The notes under the pieces: model-generated
Databases searched by the model: none
What the model was told of the DNA's origin: nothing
What the model saw: only the letters and a program-made list of their open reading frames with translations
NCBI RefSeq assembly: GCF_007293315.1
Contig: NZ_VLXZ01000012.1
Coordinates: 59,625 to 123,624, forward strand
DNA: 64,000 nt
Origin: Alkalicoccobacillus porphyridii
GTDB taxonomy: Bacteria; Bacillota; Bacilli; Bacillales; Bacillaceae_D
Direction: 5' to 3'
In this document: one piece after another, positions 14,751-25,126 of the stretch
Layout of the letters: each line of letters starts with the position of its first letter
Position numbering within the stretch: position 1 is the first letter of the stretch
Translations under genes and position numbers: made by a program

Positions 14751-16001
14751 TTACGATTGCTCTCTTATCTTCTTAATGTTGATACGAATGAGGAGTGAAA
14801 CCGCTAATGCTACGGCAAAAGCTCCAGCAAAAATATACATGGTTAATGAGTAGCTTTCAGTGGTCTCCCGAAGATAAGCAACAATTAATGGTCCGGCAAG
14901 ACCGGCAGCTGCCCAAGCCGTTAGAATATACCCATGGATCGCACCCAATTGCTTTGTTCCAAACATGTCCCCAATATATGCTGGAATGGCGGCAAATCCA
15001 CCTCCATAACAAGACAATATAACAAAAATCAGAATTTGGAATAATATTTCATTTGATGCAACTGGTATCAATGCAAAAGCTACTAGTTGGATTACAAAAA
15101 ACGCGGTATAGACATTGGGTCTACCAATATAATCTGAAATGGATGCCCATCCAATTCGTCCAAATCCATTAAATAGGCCCATGATTCCAACCATAGTAGC
15201 AGCCGCTGCAGCTGTCATTCCTGAAATATCCTGAGCCATCGGTGAGGCTACAGAGATAATGGCGATACCACACGATACATTAATAAAAAGCATGATCCAC
15301 AGCGCCCAGAATCGAACCGTTTTCACAGATTCATTGGCGGTTAGCTGAGAGAGATCCATATTGACTTGTTTTTTTGAATTTTTCTTCTCTTCTTTTTCTT
15401 TTCCTTCCTTTCCTTTTGGGTGCCAGCCCTCCGGAGGTGGCTCTAAGTAAAGGGATGAGGCTAACATAAGTACAAAATATACTCCACCGGTGATAAAAAA
15501 CGTCCCCGATATTCCGACTCCATTTATAAGCCATTCAAATACTGGACTAGCTATTAACGAGGCAAATCCAAATCCCATAATAGCAAGTCCGGTTGCTAAA
15601 CCACGGCGATCAGGGAACCACTTTACTAATGATGAAACTGGGGTGATATACCCAATTCCAAGACCAATCCCACCCATTACACCGTAGAAGAAGTATAATA
15701 AGTATAATGAACCAATTTGATTAGCAAAACCTGAACCTAGTATTCCGATACCAAAACAAACGGTGGCTACTAGTCCTGCTTTCCTTGGCCCGTACTTCTC
15801 AACAAAGTGACCCATAAACGCGGCCGAGAGTCCAAGAAATAGGATTGCAATACTGAAGGTAAGCTGTACCTCACTAAGCCCCCAGCCATGCTCATCACTT
15901 AAAGGATTTGTAAAAACACTCCATGAATAAACAGACCCAATCGAAATATGAATGCCTACAGCTGCTAACGCTATCAGCCAGCGATTTTTTGTTTTCCCCA
16001 T
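14751..16001 (-). CDS. MFS transporter of the oxalate/formate antiporter (OFA) type
   Basis: 416 residues, twelve membrane helices with a charged central loop (GKEGKEKEEKKNSKK, ~200). The OFA pattern is visible: GSVYSWSVFTNPL at ~22, GGIGLGIGYITPVSSLVKWFPDRRGLA at ~110, and the second half with GRIGWASISDYIGR. The family includes the Oxalobacter oxalate:formate exchanger but most members have unknown substrates. Lying between formate dehydrogenase and fdhD, import or export of formate or a precursor is a reasonable inference. AAGGGAG precedes the ATG. Confidence 0.88.
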   Translation of the reverse strand: MGKTKNRWLIALAAVGIHISIGSVYSWSVFTNPLSDEHGWGLSEVQLTFSIAILFLGLSAAFMGHFVEKYGPRKAGLVATVCFGIGILGSGFANQIGSLYLLYFFYGVMGGIGLGIGYITPVSSLVKWFPDRRGLATGLAIMGFGFASLIASPVFEWLINGVGISGTFFITGGVYFVLMLASSLYLEPPPEGWHPKGKEGKEKEEKKNSKKQVNMDLSQLTANESVKTVRFWALWIMLFINVSCGIAIISVASPMAQDISGMTAAAAATMVGIMGLFNGFGRIGWASISDYIGRPNVYTAFFVIQLVAFALIPVASNEILFQILIFVILSCYGGGFAAIPAYIGDMFGTKQLGAIHGYILTAWAAAGLAGPLIVAYLRETTESYSLTMYIFAGAFAVALAVSLLIRINIKKIREQS

Positions 16002-16044
16002 TTCCCTGCTCCCTTCTCAACACTGCTAACTGTAAAACACACCG

Positions 16045-16725
16045 TTATTTTTTTGATCCCATTGTAAGCGCTACTGTTAAAAGTGAAATACCACCAGCAG
16101 CAGCCAACCATTTCCACCCTGCATGATTATCTGATCTTTGTTGCATAGGTCTTTGAGATGCTTCTTTTTCTGCATTGTACGCTGTGGTTACTTTTTGATC
16201 GGCTGTGTAGTGGGCTCGATCTTCAGGCTGCTGAGTCGTGCGCTCTTTGGCATCTTGGTCTTCTCCAAGCCCTTTAAGGAAAGCAACTGTAAGATTTAAT
16301 GCGACACGGAACTCCGGGTCTTTAACTGCCTTGACTAGTGAGACATAACTGGACTGATTTTCAATTTTCTCAAATTCTGCCATTCTGGCGATTCCTTGAT
16401 TAATCTTTAGAACAATGGGTTCAAGCTGATCGACATTTAATGTTCCAAGTACTCCACCCATAAGCAGCATATTTTTTAACGCTCGAGCTGTTTCAGGGTT
16501 GTCTACCGTTTTAACTAAGACATTCAGCACTTTATCGCCTTCACTAAAAAGAGCTGTCAGCATAGGCAGGATTCTCCGGTCCTGCATATGCTGAATAATC
16601 TCAAATGTTTCATGAATAGCGTCTTTATGATTAACTAGAAGCTGTTGAATTTCTTGGAGCTCTTTTTCTTTAAGTTCTTCTTCACTGTAGGTCTTCCGTC
16701 TAATGGTTGTCGTCGCTTTAGCCAT
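16045..16725 (-). CDS. DUF1641 protein, formate dehydrogenase partner (YrhD-like)
   Basis: 226 residues. The DUF1641 region is ~40-165, with [22 protein letters not shown] and [14 protein letters not shown]. It is followed by a hydrophilic linker and a C-terminal membrane helix (~205-222), longer than YrhD of B. subtilis. In Bacillus this family sits next to the formate dehydrogenase alpha subunit and has been proposed to link it to the membrane; the exact role is unknown. Its start overlaps the end of fdhF by 8 bases and its AAGGAG lies inside fdhF, so translation is coupled. Confidence 0.88.
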   Translation of the reverse strand: MAKATTTIRRKTYSEEELKEKELQEIQQLLVNHKDAIHETFEIIQHMQDRRILPMLTALFSEGDKVLNVLVKTVDNPETARALKNMLLMGGVLGTLNVDQLEPIVLKINQGIARMAEFEKIENQSSYVSLVKAVKDPEFRVALNLTVAFLKGLGEDQDAKERTTQQPEDRAHYTADQKVTTAYNAEKEASQRPMQQRSDNHAGWKWLAAAGGISLLTVALTMGSKK

Positions 16726-19678
16726 GCTGATTCGACTCCTTTTTCACGAGATCCCCTGGGAAAGTATAATCTTTGCGCTGCCATTTCTTCTCCACGGCCA
16801 CACCAATTTGTGGCTGGGGATTCCCATGACGGTGGTTAATTCGCGGAAGTGGTGATTCTCCCTTCTCACGTAAAATCTCCATCTTTGCGCTAATTTCTTT
16901 ATACGCTGGGGTGTCTGTATCTTTATCAGCGTGACTGCTGGTCAGATAGTTGATAGCCCCTTCACCTTGATCGTTTAAAGGAAGATAGACCTCTTTCCCC
17001 TTCACTCGGTCTGTTACAAGACATTCTACTTTCACGTTTCCATATGGGGAGGTTAAGCGGACAAGCGTACCATCCTCTAGCCCGCGTTCTTCTGCGAGTT
17101 CAATGGAAACCTCGAGAAAGACTTTAGGTGTTTTGGATGTAATCCCCTTCGATCGATAGGTTAAATTCCCCTCATGGAAGTGTTCTAGCAGACGACCGTT
17201 ATTCACATGAAGATCGTATTCCTCTCCAAACTCAAGTGGTTTTGTCCAGTCAACCGGGAATAATCTTGCTCTACCATCTGGAAATGGAAATTCATCTAAA
17301 AATAACACTGGTTGATCTGAACCATCAGCTGCTACCGGCCATTGCAAACTATTATAGCCTTCTAGACGGTCATAGCTAACGCCTGCAAAAATGTCAGCTA
17401 GTGAGGCAGCTTCATCCATAATGTCACTAGGATGTTCATAGGACCATTCAGCCCCTAAAGAATTTGCGACCTCCTGAATAATTTGCCAATCTGGCTTTGA
17501 ATCTCCAAGTGGATCAAGTGCTTTATAAAGACGCTGGAAACGTCTTTCTGTATTTGTGAAGGTACCGTCTTTTTCCAAGCTTGGACTCGCTGGTAAGACA
17601 ACATCTGCAAATTGAGCCGTTTTTGATAAGAAAACATCCTGTACAACAAAGAAGTCGAGCTTTTCAAAGGCAGAGTGCACATAGTTTAGGTTCGAATCAA
17701 CTAAGCCCATATCTTCTCCTTTTAGATACATCAATTTCAGATTTCCCTCATGAACGGCTTCAATCATTTCATGGTTGTTTAGACCAGGCTCTTTTGGAAT
17801 CGATACGCCCCAGCCCTTTTCATACTTTGCGTGGACATCCTTATCAGTAACTTTTTCATATCCAGGAAAACGGTCAGGCATACTACCAAAATCACTAGCT
17901 CCTTGTACATTGTTATGACCACGCAGAGGATAACTCCCCGCTCCTGGCTTGCCATAGTTCCCTGTAATCAGAAGCAAATTGGATATAGCTGTACTTGTAT
18001 CACTACCACCAAGATGCTGAGTTACACCCATTGCCCATAAGATACAAACGGTGTTTGCTTCTGCAATGCGATCCGCCATAAAAATAAGTGTATCCTTAGG
18101 GACACCGGTTACTTCTTCGGCGTACTCAAGTGTATAAGGCTCAAGGCTTTTAATATAATCGCCTAAGTTGTTCACACGACTATTAAGAAATTCTTGATCC
18201 TGCCAGCCTTGATCTAGAATATATTTTGTAATCGCTGATAACCAAACTAAGTCCGTTCCAGATTTCGGCTGTATAAATAGATCTGCACGCTCAGCCATCT
18301 CGTGCTTACGTAAATCTGCTACAAAAAGGGTCTGTCCCTTTAATTTCTGTGAGCTTTTTATACGAGTTGCAAGCACTGGGTGGGATTCTGATGTATTTGT
18401 TCCAATGCCAATAACTAATTCCGACTTCTCAATATCTGTAATAGAGCCAGAATCACCGCCATGGCCAACTGTTCTAAATAGACCCATAGTTGCAGGTGAC
18501 TGGCAATACCTCGAACAGTTATCAATATTGTTCGTTCCGATCACTCCTCTGGCCAGCTTCTGCATCAAATACGATTCTTCATTCGTACACTTAGAGGAAC
18601 TAATAAAAGCCATCGAGTCAGGCCCGTGTGCTTCCTTTGTTTCTTTAAATTTACTTGTGATTAATGCAAGAGCTTCCTCCCACTCTGCCTCTCTAAACTC
18701 ATCACCTTCACGTATAAGGGGTTTTGTCAGACGCTCTTCACTATTCACAAAGTCCCATCCGAATTTCCCCTTCACACAGGTTGAAATTCCGTTGGCAGGC
18801 GCTTCAGCTTGTGGTTCTACTTTCAAGATTTTACGATCCTTTGTCCACACATCAAAACTGCACCCAACACCACAGTAGGTACATACCGTTTTTGTCTTTT
18901 CAATATGTTCATCTCTCATAGCTGCTTCCATGTCTGAAATCGCTAGGATAGAACCGTAGCCAGTCTCTACGTTTTTTGTTGTTTCAATCATTGGTCTCAT
19001 CGTGTTTTTTGCGATCGCTGTCAAAAATCCAGCTTCACCCTCCATGCTCGTCTCGATCAACGCATTACATGGGCACACCGTTGAACAATGACCACAGGAT
19101 ACACAAGACGATTCATTAATAGGCGTATCCTTGTCCCAAATAACTCGTGGTTTTTCTCTTTCCCAATCAATAGAAAGAGTTTCGGTAACTTGGACATCCT
19201 GGCAGGCTTCGACACACCGACCACATAGAATACACTGATCAGGATCATAGCGATAAAATGGGTTTGAACGATCAATTTCATATGGTTTATGGGCAAACGG
19301 AACGCTTTGATGATTTATTTGCATATCCTTAACCGTGTTATGTATTTCACAGCCACCGTTATTGTAATCACAAACTGTGCAATAAAGCTCGTGATTAACG
19401 AGGATTCGGTCCATGGCAATGGTTTGGGCTTCTTTTACTAGTTTATCCTCCGTTATAAGATCATCGCCCTCAGAAAGCTCTGTAGAACAGGACCTAACGA
19501 ATTCACCATTCACTTGAATAATACAGGTATCACAGGTTTCAATGGCCCCTAGACTTGGGTGGTAACAGACAGTGGGAATTTCAACTTCATGCTGCTTTAG
19601 GACTTCAAGCGCTGATAATCCTTGTTCTACCTGAACATCTTTTTCATTAATGCGAATGTTCATTTTATTTGGCACCAA
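16718..19678 (-). CDS. fdhF: Formate dehydrogenase alpha subunit, molybdopterin enzyme (YrhE-like)
   Basis: 986 residues. Order: N-terminal [2Fe-2S] domain (Cys38, 49, 52, 64), His-Cys3 [4Fe-4S] (His96, Cys100, 103, 110), two ferredoxin clusters (Cys149/152/155/159 and Cys192/195/198/202), the bis-MGD domain with its own cluster (Cys266, 269, 273, 301) and a C-terminal molydopterin-binding domain. The molybdenum ligand is Cys391 ([10 protein letters not shown]), not selenocysteine. It oxidises formate to CO2 and feeds electrons down the cluster chain, probably in the cytosol (no Tat signal). The start is TTG 19678 or GTG 19675 behind AAAGGGG; the internal ATG lacks a site. Confidence 0.95.
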   Translation of the reverse strand: MVPNKMNIRINEKDVQVEQGLSALEVLKQHEVEIPTVCYHPSLGAIETCDTCIIQVNGEFVRSCSTELSEGDDLITEDKLVKEAQTIAMDRILVNHELYCTVCDYNNGGCEIHNTVKDMQINHQSVPFAHKPYEIDRSNPFYRYDPDQCILCGRCVEACQDVQVTETLSIDWEREKPRVIWDKDTPINESSCVSCGHCSTVCPCNALIETSMEGEAGFLTAIAKNTMRPMIETTKNVETGYGSILAISDMEAAMRDEHIEKTKTVCTYCGVGCSFDVWTKDRKILKVEPQAEAPANGISTCVKGKFGWDFVNSEERLTKPLIREGDEFREAEWEEALALITSKFKETKEAHGPDSMAFISSSKCTNEESYLMQKLARGVIGTNNIDNCSRYCQSPATMGLFRTVGHGGDSGSITDIEKSELVIGIGTNTSESHPVLATRIKSSQKLKGQTLFVADLRKHEMAERADLFIQPKSGTDLVWLSAITKYILDQGWQDQEFLNSRVNNLGDYIKSLEPYTLEYAEEVTGVPKDTLIFMADRIAEANTVCILWAMGVTQHLGGSDTSTAISNLLLITGNYGKPGAGSYPLRGHNNVQGASDFGSMPDRFPGYEKVTDKDVHAKYEKGWGVSIPKEPGLNNHEMIEAVHEGNLKLMYLKGEDMGLVDSNLNYVHSAFEKLDFFVVQDVFLSKTAQFADVVLPASPSLEKDGTFTNTERRFQRLYKALDPLGDSKPDWQIIQEVANSLGAEWSYEHPSDIMDEAASLADIFAGVSYDRLEGYNSLQWPVAADGSDQPVLFLDEFPFPDGRARLFPVDWTKPLEFGEEYDLHVNNGRLLEHFHEGNLTYRSKGITSKTPKVFLEVSIELAEERGLEDGTLVRLTSPYGNVKVECLVTDRVKGKEVYLPLNDQGEGAINYLTSSHADKDTDTPAYKEISAKMEILREKGESPLPRINHRHGNPQPQIGVAVEKKWQRKDYTFPGDLVKKESNQHG

Positions 19679-19803
19679 CTCGTTCCCCTTTCTAATAGTA
19701 CATTTTCAATAAACATACCTATTTACCTAGGCTACCCTGTCACAATATGTCTTAAACTACTTTGAGCACGCTTACATTTTTTGTTGCGGGATATACCCGT
19801 AAT

Positions 19804-20298
19804 TCATTTTCTTAACTCGTGCACAATATGACTCAACTCTGGAAGAATCAGCTTCTCCATAGCTAATTTAACCGCCCCAGAGGAACCGGGCATAGAGAAT
19901 AATGCTTTCTCATTTGCAGTCCCAGCTATGGCTCTCGACAGCATCGCGGCTGATCCTATGTCATATTCATAGCTTAAATACCTGAAGATCTCTCCAAATC
20001 CAGGGAGCTCTTTTTCCAATACCTTCTCTACGACCTCAAAGGTCACATCTCTTCTCGCTATTCCCGTGCCGCCAGTTAAGAGAATTACTTCAATGTTCTC
20101 TTGATTTAGTGCTGAAGAGATGGCCGATTGAATAGCCATCGCATCATCCTTAACAATTTCATATTCAGTAATCTCGTGACTTGATTGCTCTAAAAGTGTT
20201 TTGATTAGCGCCCCACTTTTATCCGTTTCTTGTGTTCGTGTATCACTCACCGTGATAACCTTACACTTTGCGCTTTGTGTGTGGGCTGGATGAGACAT
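19804..20298 (-). CDS. moaB: Molybdenum cofactor protein MoaB
   Basis: 164 residues from ATG 20298 (AGAGGGAG upstream); longer in-frame starts overlap moaA and are rejected. The MoaB/MogA fold is shown by VITVSDTR at ~17, LTGGTGIARRDVT at ~80, GFGEIFRYLSY at ~103 and SMPGSSGAVKLAMEKLILPEL near the end. It adenylylates molybdopterin before molybdenum insertion by MoeA. Last gene of the moeA-mobB-moaE-moaD-mobA-moaA-moaB run. Confidence 0.93.
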   Translation of the reverse strand: MSHPAHTQSAKCKVITVSDTRTQETDKSGALIKTLLEQSSHEITEYEIVKDDAMAIQSAISSALNQENIEVILLTGGTGIARRDVTFEVVEKVLEKELPGFGEIFRYLSYEYDIGSAAMLSRAIAGTANEKALFSMPGSSGAVKLAMEKLILPELSHIVHELRK

Positions 20299-20320
20299 TC
20301 TCTCCCTCTTTCCTTTTGGA

Positions 20321-21328
20321 TTATCCGCCAATATAAGACATCTCAATCTTAGGTCTTGTTGCTGCCGTTTCTTCCGTTCTTTCATCAGAATACCGATCTG
20401 TACGAGTGTTCCAAACTTGTGAGAGCACCTCTTTAAGATCATGTTCGTTTTCATCACGCAATAATGCTCTTAAATCCGTCCCTTTTGTTGCAAATAAACA
20501 AGTATATAGTTTTCCTTCTACAGAAACCCTCGCTCGTGTACAGCTAGAGCAAAACGATTGCGAGACAGATGAAATCACTCCTACTTCCACTTTAGAGTCT
20601 GCATATTGGTATCTACTTGCTACTTCACCGTAATATGCCGGATTCATTGGCTGAACCCCAAAATGATCTTCTAGTTTGGAGATAATCTCTGCTTTTGTTA
20701 TAACGGAATCTAACTTCCAGCCATTTGTACTACCTACATCCATAAACTCTATAAAACGTAAGTTGATTCCTTTTTCTTTAAAGTAAGCAGCCATCGGAAT
20801 AATTTGTTCATCGTTGACATCTTTCCTCACAACCATATTTACTTTTACCTGTAAGTTCTCTTTTTGAGCGGCCTCAATGCCTTTTAATACTGGCTTAATC
20901 CCTACACCACGACCGTTCATTTGCTTAAAAACATCATCTTCAATCGCATCTAAGCTAATATTTACTCTTTTTAAGCCTGCTTTTTTTAAAGCGGCAGCTT
21001 GCTTCGGTAGGAATACCGCGTTTGTTGTTAGAGCTACATCCAAAATCCCGTCGATCTTAGTTAATTCGCTCACTAACTCCGGTAGATCCTTACGTAATAG
21101 TGGCTCACCACCAGTAATGCGAACCTTCTCCACACCAAGCGACGCAGCCGCTTGAACGACTTTAACAATTTCTTCAAAGGTCAAATATTGTTCCTTAGGC
21201 AAAAAAGCATAGTCAGGTCCAAATATTTCAGCAGGCATACAATAAGAGCACCTAAAGTTACATTGATCGGTTACAGAAATTCGAATATCTCTTAAAGGAC
21301 GTTCCAATCTGTCTACTACGGAGGTCAT
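20321..21328 (-). CDS. moaA: GTP 3',8-cyclase MoaA (radical SAM)
   Basis: 335 residues. MoaA converts GTP to the cyclic intermediate that MoaC turns into cyclic pyranopterin. The radical SAM cluster CNFRCSYC lies at ~23-30, GGEPLLR follows at ~75, and the second cluster is CSSCTRARV...C (~262-279). The C-terminus ends in Gly-Gly, essential in this family. AAGGAG lies 8 bases before ATG 21328. It is 3 bases downstream of mobA, in the same operon. Confidence 0.96.
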   Translation of the reverse strand: MTSVVDRLERPLRDIRISVTDQCNFRCSYCMPAEIFGPDYAFLPKEQYLTFEEIVKVVQAAASLGVEKVRITGGEPLLRKDLPELVSELTKIDGILDVALTTNAVFLPKQAAALKKAGLKRVNISLDAIEDDVFKQMNGRGVGIKPVLKGIEAAQKENLQVKVNMVVRKDVNDEQIIPMAAYFKEKGINLRFIEFMDVGSTNGWKLDSVITKAEIISKLEDHFGVQPMNPAYYGEVASRYQYADSKVEVGVISSVSQSFCSSCTRARVSVEGKLYTCLFATKGTDLRALLRDENEHDLKEVLSQVWNTRTDRYSDERTEETAATRPKIEMSYIGG

Positions 21329-21331
21329 AGA

Positions 21332-21958
21332 CTATTCTCCTTTCTTCTGAGTACCTGCAAGCAAATCCTTGTAGGACGAATCATCGTTAATATTAACAAA
21401 GCAATCTGCTGGAATATCGAGTTCTATATTTGAAACATAGCGGGCTTCTATTTGATCTAAAAAATCAATCATTCGATGGCTTCCCGCTTCAAGCTGTTTT
21501 TTTAGAATGGGTAAGCATTGCTTTTGATACTGAGCAAACAGTGGCTGGATTCGGCCATTTACCGTTGGTACCACAGCAAGCGCATTCTCAAAAGGGTATT
21601 GAGTTAACTTCTTGACTGCTCTTTGATCCAATTGTGGCATATCAACTGCAGCCACAACATAGCTATCGGCTAGAACCTGATTCATCACCGAATAAAGTCC
21701 CGCTAATGGTCCTTTTCCCGCCACTTCTTTGCAATCCTCTATAATATGTGCAGCGAATGTCTCCTGCAAAAATCTTTCTTTTAAATCTGGGCGACTGACA
21801 ATTACCGTCTGATCAACATGTGGCGCGAGACTTTGTAGAATATGTTGATAAAAAAAAGAACCTTGATTATTAGCAAACGCCTTTTCTCCACTAAATCTCG
21901 TAGATCCACCACCAGCTAAAACGACTCCAACACGCTTTCCTTCCTTTGACAAGTGCAA
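21332..21958 (-). CDS. mobA: Molybdenum cofactor guanylyltransferase MobA
   Basis: 208 residues. MobA joins GMP to the cofactor, giving the bis-MGD form used by formate dehydrogenases. The nucleotide-binding start VVLAGGGSTRFSGEKAF (~12) and the metal-binding AAVDMPQLD (~102) are present. The start is TTG at 21958 directly after the moaD stop, with GGGGG six bases upstream. It lies between moaD and moaA in one transcript with the rest of the pathway. Confidence 0.93.
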   Translation of the reverse strand: MHLSKEGKRVGVVLAGGGSTRFSGEKAFANNQGSFFYQHILQSLAPHVDQTVIVSRPDLKERFLQETFAAHIIEDCKEVAGKGPLAGLYSVMNQVLADSYVVAAVDMPQLDQRAVKKLTQYPFENALAVVPTVNGRIQPLFAQYQKQCLPILKKQLEAGSHRMIDFLDQIEARYVSNIELDIPADCFVNINDDSSYKDLLAGTQKKGE

Positions 21959-22189
21959 TCAGCCCCCGCTCACCGGCGGAATAAGAGCGAGAACATCTCC
22001 TGATCGCACAACCGTCGTTCGTTCAGCATATTCTTCATTAACTGCCACCATAACAGATTCGAGGTTTATATTATAGGATGACTCTAGTTCTTTTAATAGT
22101 TCATTTATTTCTTTACTGTCGTACGTGTATTCTAAAATGTGCTCTCCTACCTGCTCTTCTAGCTGAGCAAACAACTTAATTTGAATCAT
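21959..22189 (-). CDS. moaD: Molybdopterin synthase small subunit MoaD
   Basis: 76 residues, ubiquitin-like fold, ending LIPPVSGG. The terminal Gly-Gly carries the thiocarboxylate sulfur donated to the dithiolene of molybdopterin. The gene start overlaps the moaE stop (ATGA), so the two subunits of the synthase are coupled. The activating enzyme MoeB, often beside it, is not in this cluster. Confidence 0.95.
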   Translation of the reverse strand: MIQIKLFAQLEEQVGEHILEYTYDSKEINELLKELESSYNINLESVMVAVNEEYAERTTVVRSGDVLALIPPVSGG

Positions 22190-22647
22190 CCTGTTTTCCC
22201 CTCCTCTGGTACTCCGGCTTTTGTTTCTAACTGATCACCAATCCATTCTTGTCCATCCTCCCATTGCTCTTGCTTCCAGATCGGGACGATTTGCTTGATC
22301 CTTTCAATGGCATATTCATTCGCCGCATACGCATCCTTGCGATGAGGTGTTGAGACTGCAATAATGACAGCAATCTCCGAAATTTCAAGCTTTCCTGTAC
22401 GATGCCCAATGGCGACAACTGCGTCAGACCATCTTTCTTCGATTTCTTCTCCGATTTTTTCTAATTGTTTAACTGCCATGGATTGATAGGCCTGATACCG
22501 AAGAAACAATGTTTTTCGACCATGAGTGAATTCTCTAACTGTACCCGTAAACGTCACAACCGCTCCGGCTTCACGACGAAAAACTAATCTTGTAATATCA
22601 TTAATATCTAACTCATCATCTGTAACAAAAAATCTTGAATCACTCAT
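22186..22647 (-). CDS. moaE: Molybdopterin synthase catalytic subunit MoaE
   Basis: 153 residues. MoaE holds the precursor while MoaD delivers sulfur. Landmarks: GAVVTFTGTVREFTHGRK at ~28, LRYQAYQSMAVKQL at ~50, VAIGHRTGKL at ~83, VSTPHRKDAY with the conserved Arg/Lys at ~100, and PIWKQEQWEDG (~125) with the active-site Lys. It overlaps the 3' end of mobB by 8 bases and moaD by 4. Confidence 0.95.
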   Translation of the reverse strand: MSDSRFFVTDDELDINDITRLVFRREAGAVVTFTGTVREFTHGRKTLFLRYQAYQSMAVKQLEKIGEEIEERWSDAVVAIGHRTGKLEISEIAVIIAVSTPHRKDAYAANEYAIERIKQIVPIWKQEQWEDGQEWIGDQLETKAGVPEEGKTG

Positions 22648-23161
22648 GCAGGTGCCCCCTCATATATTCTCCTAGCCACGACAGATAGTTACTCTCATCT
22701 TCACGCAAAAAGTAAGGACTCTCTGATATAACGAGATTGCCTTTACTAATAATGGCAACGATCTGTTCTAATTCCTTTAGCAGCCGAACATCTTCTTGAT
22801 CTCTTAAGAGCACGACCTTCGGATATTTCCATCCTTTGTATCCCTCTACTAAAATCAAATCAATTTCCATTTGCCGATATAACTCGAGTGTTGCTTCTGG
22901 ATTTCCTGCCTCCACTCGTGCTGTAAGCTGCAGAGTTCCTTCGCCTTCAACCGCACTGACTGTTGCTCCCGCAGCATAATGTTTGTAGCTATCCTTACCT
23001 TGCCCTTCTAAAAGGGGTCGTCCACCATGACCATGGTGCTTAAGTGTACCAACCCTCCATCCTTCTTTAACAGCCATATCAACAAGCTTGCAAAGTAACG
23101 TGGTTTTTCCGCTATTTTGATAACCAACTATTTGGATGATGAGAGGCTTTCCCACGGCCAT
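22640..23161 (-). CDS. mobB: Molybdopterin-guanine dinucleotide biosynthesis protein MobB
   Basis: 173 residues, a small GTP-binding adaptor that assists MobA. The P-loop is VGYQNSGKTTLL (~11-22); GTLKHHGHGG (~38) and ILVEGYKGWKYPKV (~100) are family hallmarks. The 5' end overlaps moeA by 34 bases, with AAGGAAG before ATG 23161, so expression is tied to moeA. Confidence 0.93.
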   Translation of the reverse strand: MAVGKPLIIQIVGYQNSGKTTLLCKLVDMAVKEGWRVGTLKHHGHGGRPLLEGQGKDSYKHYAAGATVSAVEGEGTLQLTARVEAGNPEATLELYRQMEIDLILVEGYKGWKYPKVVLLRDQEDVRLLKELEQIVAIISKGNLVISESPYFLREDESNYLSWLGEYMRGHLHE

Positions 23162-24417
23162 TCACTTCCTTCTTCTGTATCTAAGATGAGTATGTCAACA
23201 AGGTCTCCTTTTGTGTACCCTCTTGTGCCACCTGGTAAAACAATAAATACATCTGTTTTAGCTAACGAACTAACAGCATTTGATTTATTAAAGCCACTTG
23301 GGGCTGCATGGAGGTGATGACCTTGATACGATAGGGTGCCTCTTACAAACCGAGTGAATGGGTTAGCTTTTGAAAAATCCTCACTAAGAATGGCCTTAGC
23401 TTTAGACAAATGAGGCGTGGATGAAAGCATTCTTGTTTTAATGATTGGTCGAACAAACACCTCAAAACCTACATAGCACGCAGATGGGTTGCCAGATAAT
23501 CCAAACATTAATGTATCATTCCAAGTTGCTACAGTTGTCACACTGCCTGGTCTCATTGCAATTTTATTAAATAATATGTCAGCATTAAGCTTGTCATAGA
23601 CTTCGGGCAATAAATCAAAATCTCCGACCGATACGCCGCCAGTAGTAATTAATATATCCACTTTGACTGCTGCTTCTTTAATTTGAGAATAACAACTTTC
23701 AAATTCATCAGGTAGCTTTCCAAAATACACAGCCTCAGCTCCCGCTCGCTCAATTTGAGCTAGAAGCATTTGTGTGTTACTATTACGAATTTTGCCTGGC
23801 TCTAGTTCATCTTCAACCTCCAGCAGCTCTGAGCCCGTAGCAAATACCCCTATGGTCGGTTTTATAGTGACTGAAACATATTCATAGCCAAATGTAGCTA
23901 ATAAAGCAACTGTGCCAGGATTAATGATTGTTCCTTTTTCTATCAGCATTGTTCCTTCCGACACGTCTTCTCCTTTATATGAGAGATTATGTCCCGATGG
24001 AAAATGACGTTTGATTGTCATATAATCCTCATCAGCCTCCGTAAAAGTATCCGCAAGCTCTAGCATAACAATTGCATCACATTCTGGTGGAAGCATAGCC
24101 CCGGTCATAATCCGAACAGCCTCCCCACGTTGAACTGGCTGCTCGCAAACAGATCCAGCTCCTATCGTCTCAATCACTCTTAGAGTAACTGGATTTTCTC
24201 GACTTGCGTTCTGTGAATCGTCTGAATGAATCGCAAATCCGTCATATGGAGTACGATCAAATGGTGGGACGGGATGTTTGGCCAGTAGGTCTTCGGCCAA
24301 TATCCTTCTGTACGCTTTTGTTATATGAACTTGCTCAGATGAGTGTGAATGTGTAGCAGCCTTCATCACCTTCTCAACAGCTTGGCTCACTGGGATAGGT
24401 GTGCGTTTTTCTAGCAT
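23128..24417 (-). CDS. moeA: Molybdopterin molybdotransferase MoeA
   Basis: 429 residues. MoeA inserts molybdate into adenylylated molybdopterin. Visible: HPVPPFDRTPYDGFAIHSDD at ~52, IMTGAMLPPECDAIV at ~102, the MoCF domain with GVFATGSELLE (~190), TTGGVSVGDFD (~265) and MFGLSGNPSACYVGFE (~325), and a C-terminal beta domain. First gene of the leftward cofactor operon; moaC is divergent, 80 bases away, so one intergenic region drives both. Confidence 0.95.
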   Translation of the reverse strand: MLEKRTPIPVSQAVEKVMKAATHSHSSEQVHITKAYRRILAEDLLAKHPVPPFDRTPYDGFAIHSDDSQNASRENPVTLRVIETIGAGSVCEQPVQRGEAVRIMTGAMLPPECDAIVMLELADTFTEADEDYMTIKRHFPSGHNLSYKGEDVSEGTMLIEKGTIINPGTVALLATFGYEYVSVTIKPTIGVFATGSELLEVEDELEPGKIRNSNTQMLLAQIERAGAEAVYFGKLPDEFESCYSQIKEAAVKVDILITTGGVSVGDFDLLPEVYDKLNADILFNKIAMRPGSVTTVATWNDTLMFGLSGNPSACYVGFEVFVRPIIKTRMLSSTPHLSKAKAILSEDFSKANPFTRFVRGTLSYQGHHLHAAPSGFNKSNAVSSLAKTDVFIVLPGGTRGYTKGDLVDILILDTEEGSEWPWESLSSSK

Positions 24418-24497
24418 CGTAAAATCAATCCTCTCGAATCAATATTTTTAACATGTTACAATGAGCAGAAACTGTATCTAAAAGAGGAGTCATAACC

Positions 24498-24977
24498 ATG
24501 TCAGAGTTTACACATTTTAATGATCAAGGTCACGCCCGTATGGTTGATATTACAGAAAAGGCAGAAAGTCATCGTTCTGCCGTTGCTCAATCAAGTATTC
24601 AAGTAAACGAAGCCATTTATCAAGGTATTACCTCCAATCAAATGAAGAAGGGTGATGTACTTTCCGTAGCTCAGGTAGCGGGGATTATGGCAGCTAAACA
24701 AACCTCATCCCTCATCCCTATGTGTCACCCTATCTCAATTAGTGGAGTAAATATTGAATTTGATTGGAAACCAGTTAAGGAAGAATATCAATTACTCATT
24801 AAATCTACGGTCAGAACTAAAGGCAGTACAGGTGTAGAAATGGAAGCGCTGACCGCCGCTAGCGTCTGCGCATTAACCGTTTATGATATGTGTAAGTCTT
24901 TGGATAAAGGCATTGTCATTGGTGAAACATACCTTACTTCTAAATCAGGAGGTAAAAGCGGTGATTATTCTCGCTAA
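24498..24977 (+). CDS. moaC: Cyclic pyranopterin monophosphate synthase MoaC
   Basis: 159 residues. MoaC rearranges the MoaA product into cyclic pyranopterin monophosphate. The family landmarks are [12 protein letters not shown] at the start, [12 protein letters not shown] at ~76 and [23 protein letters not shown] at ~112 with the active-site Glu and Asp; the Lys of GGKSGDY is at the C-terminus. GAGGAG precedes the ATG. It is transcribed away from moeA and stands alone, which is also seen in other genomes. Confidence 0.96.
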   Translation: MSEFTHFNDQGHARMVDITEKAESHRSAVAQSSIQVNEAIYQGITSNQMKKGDVLSVAQVAGIMAAKQTSSLIPMCHPISISGVNIEFDWKPVKEEYQLLIKSTVRTKGSTGVEMEALTAASVCALTVYDMCKSLDKGIVIGETYLTSKSGGKSGDYSR

Positions 24978-25126
24978 TTATTAATATAGATGGTTCCTAT
25001 TAGTTTCTCACACAATGGTTGTTAATGAAAAGGGAAAGGCAGTACATGCTCATGGCTCTACTTTTTTCTACTTTTATCGTGACTTTTGATGTATGATAAA
25101 AGTATAGGAAAAAGGAGGTTAAAAGC

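Noticed and set aside
24418..24497. Molybdenum cofactor riboswitch between moeA and moaC
   Set aside because: The 80-base gap is too short and lacks the expected conserved stems.
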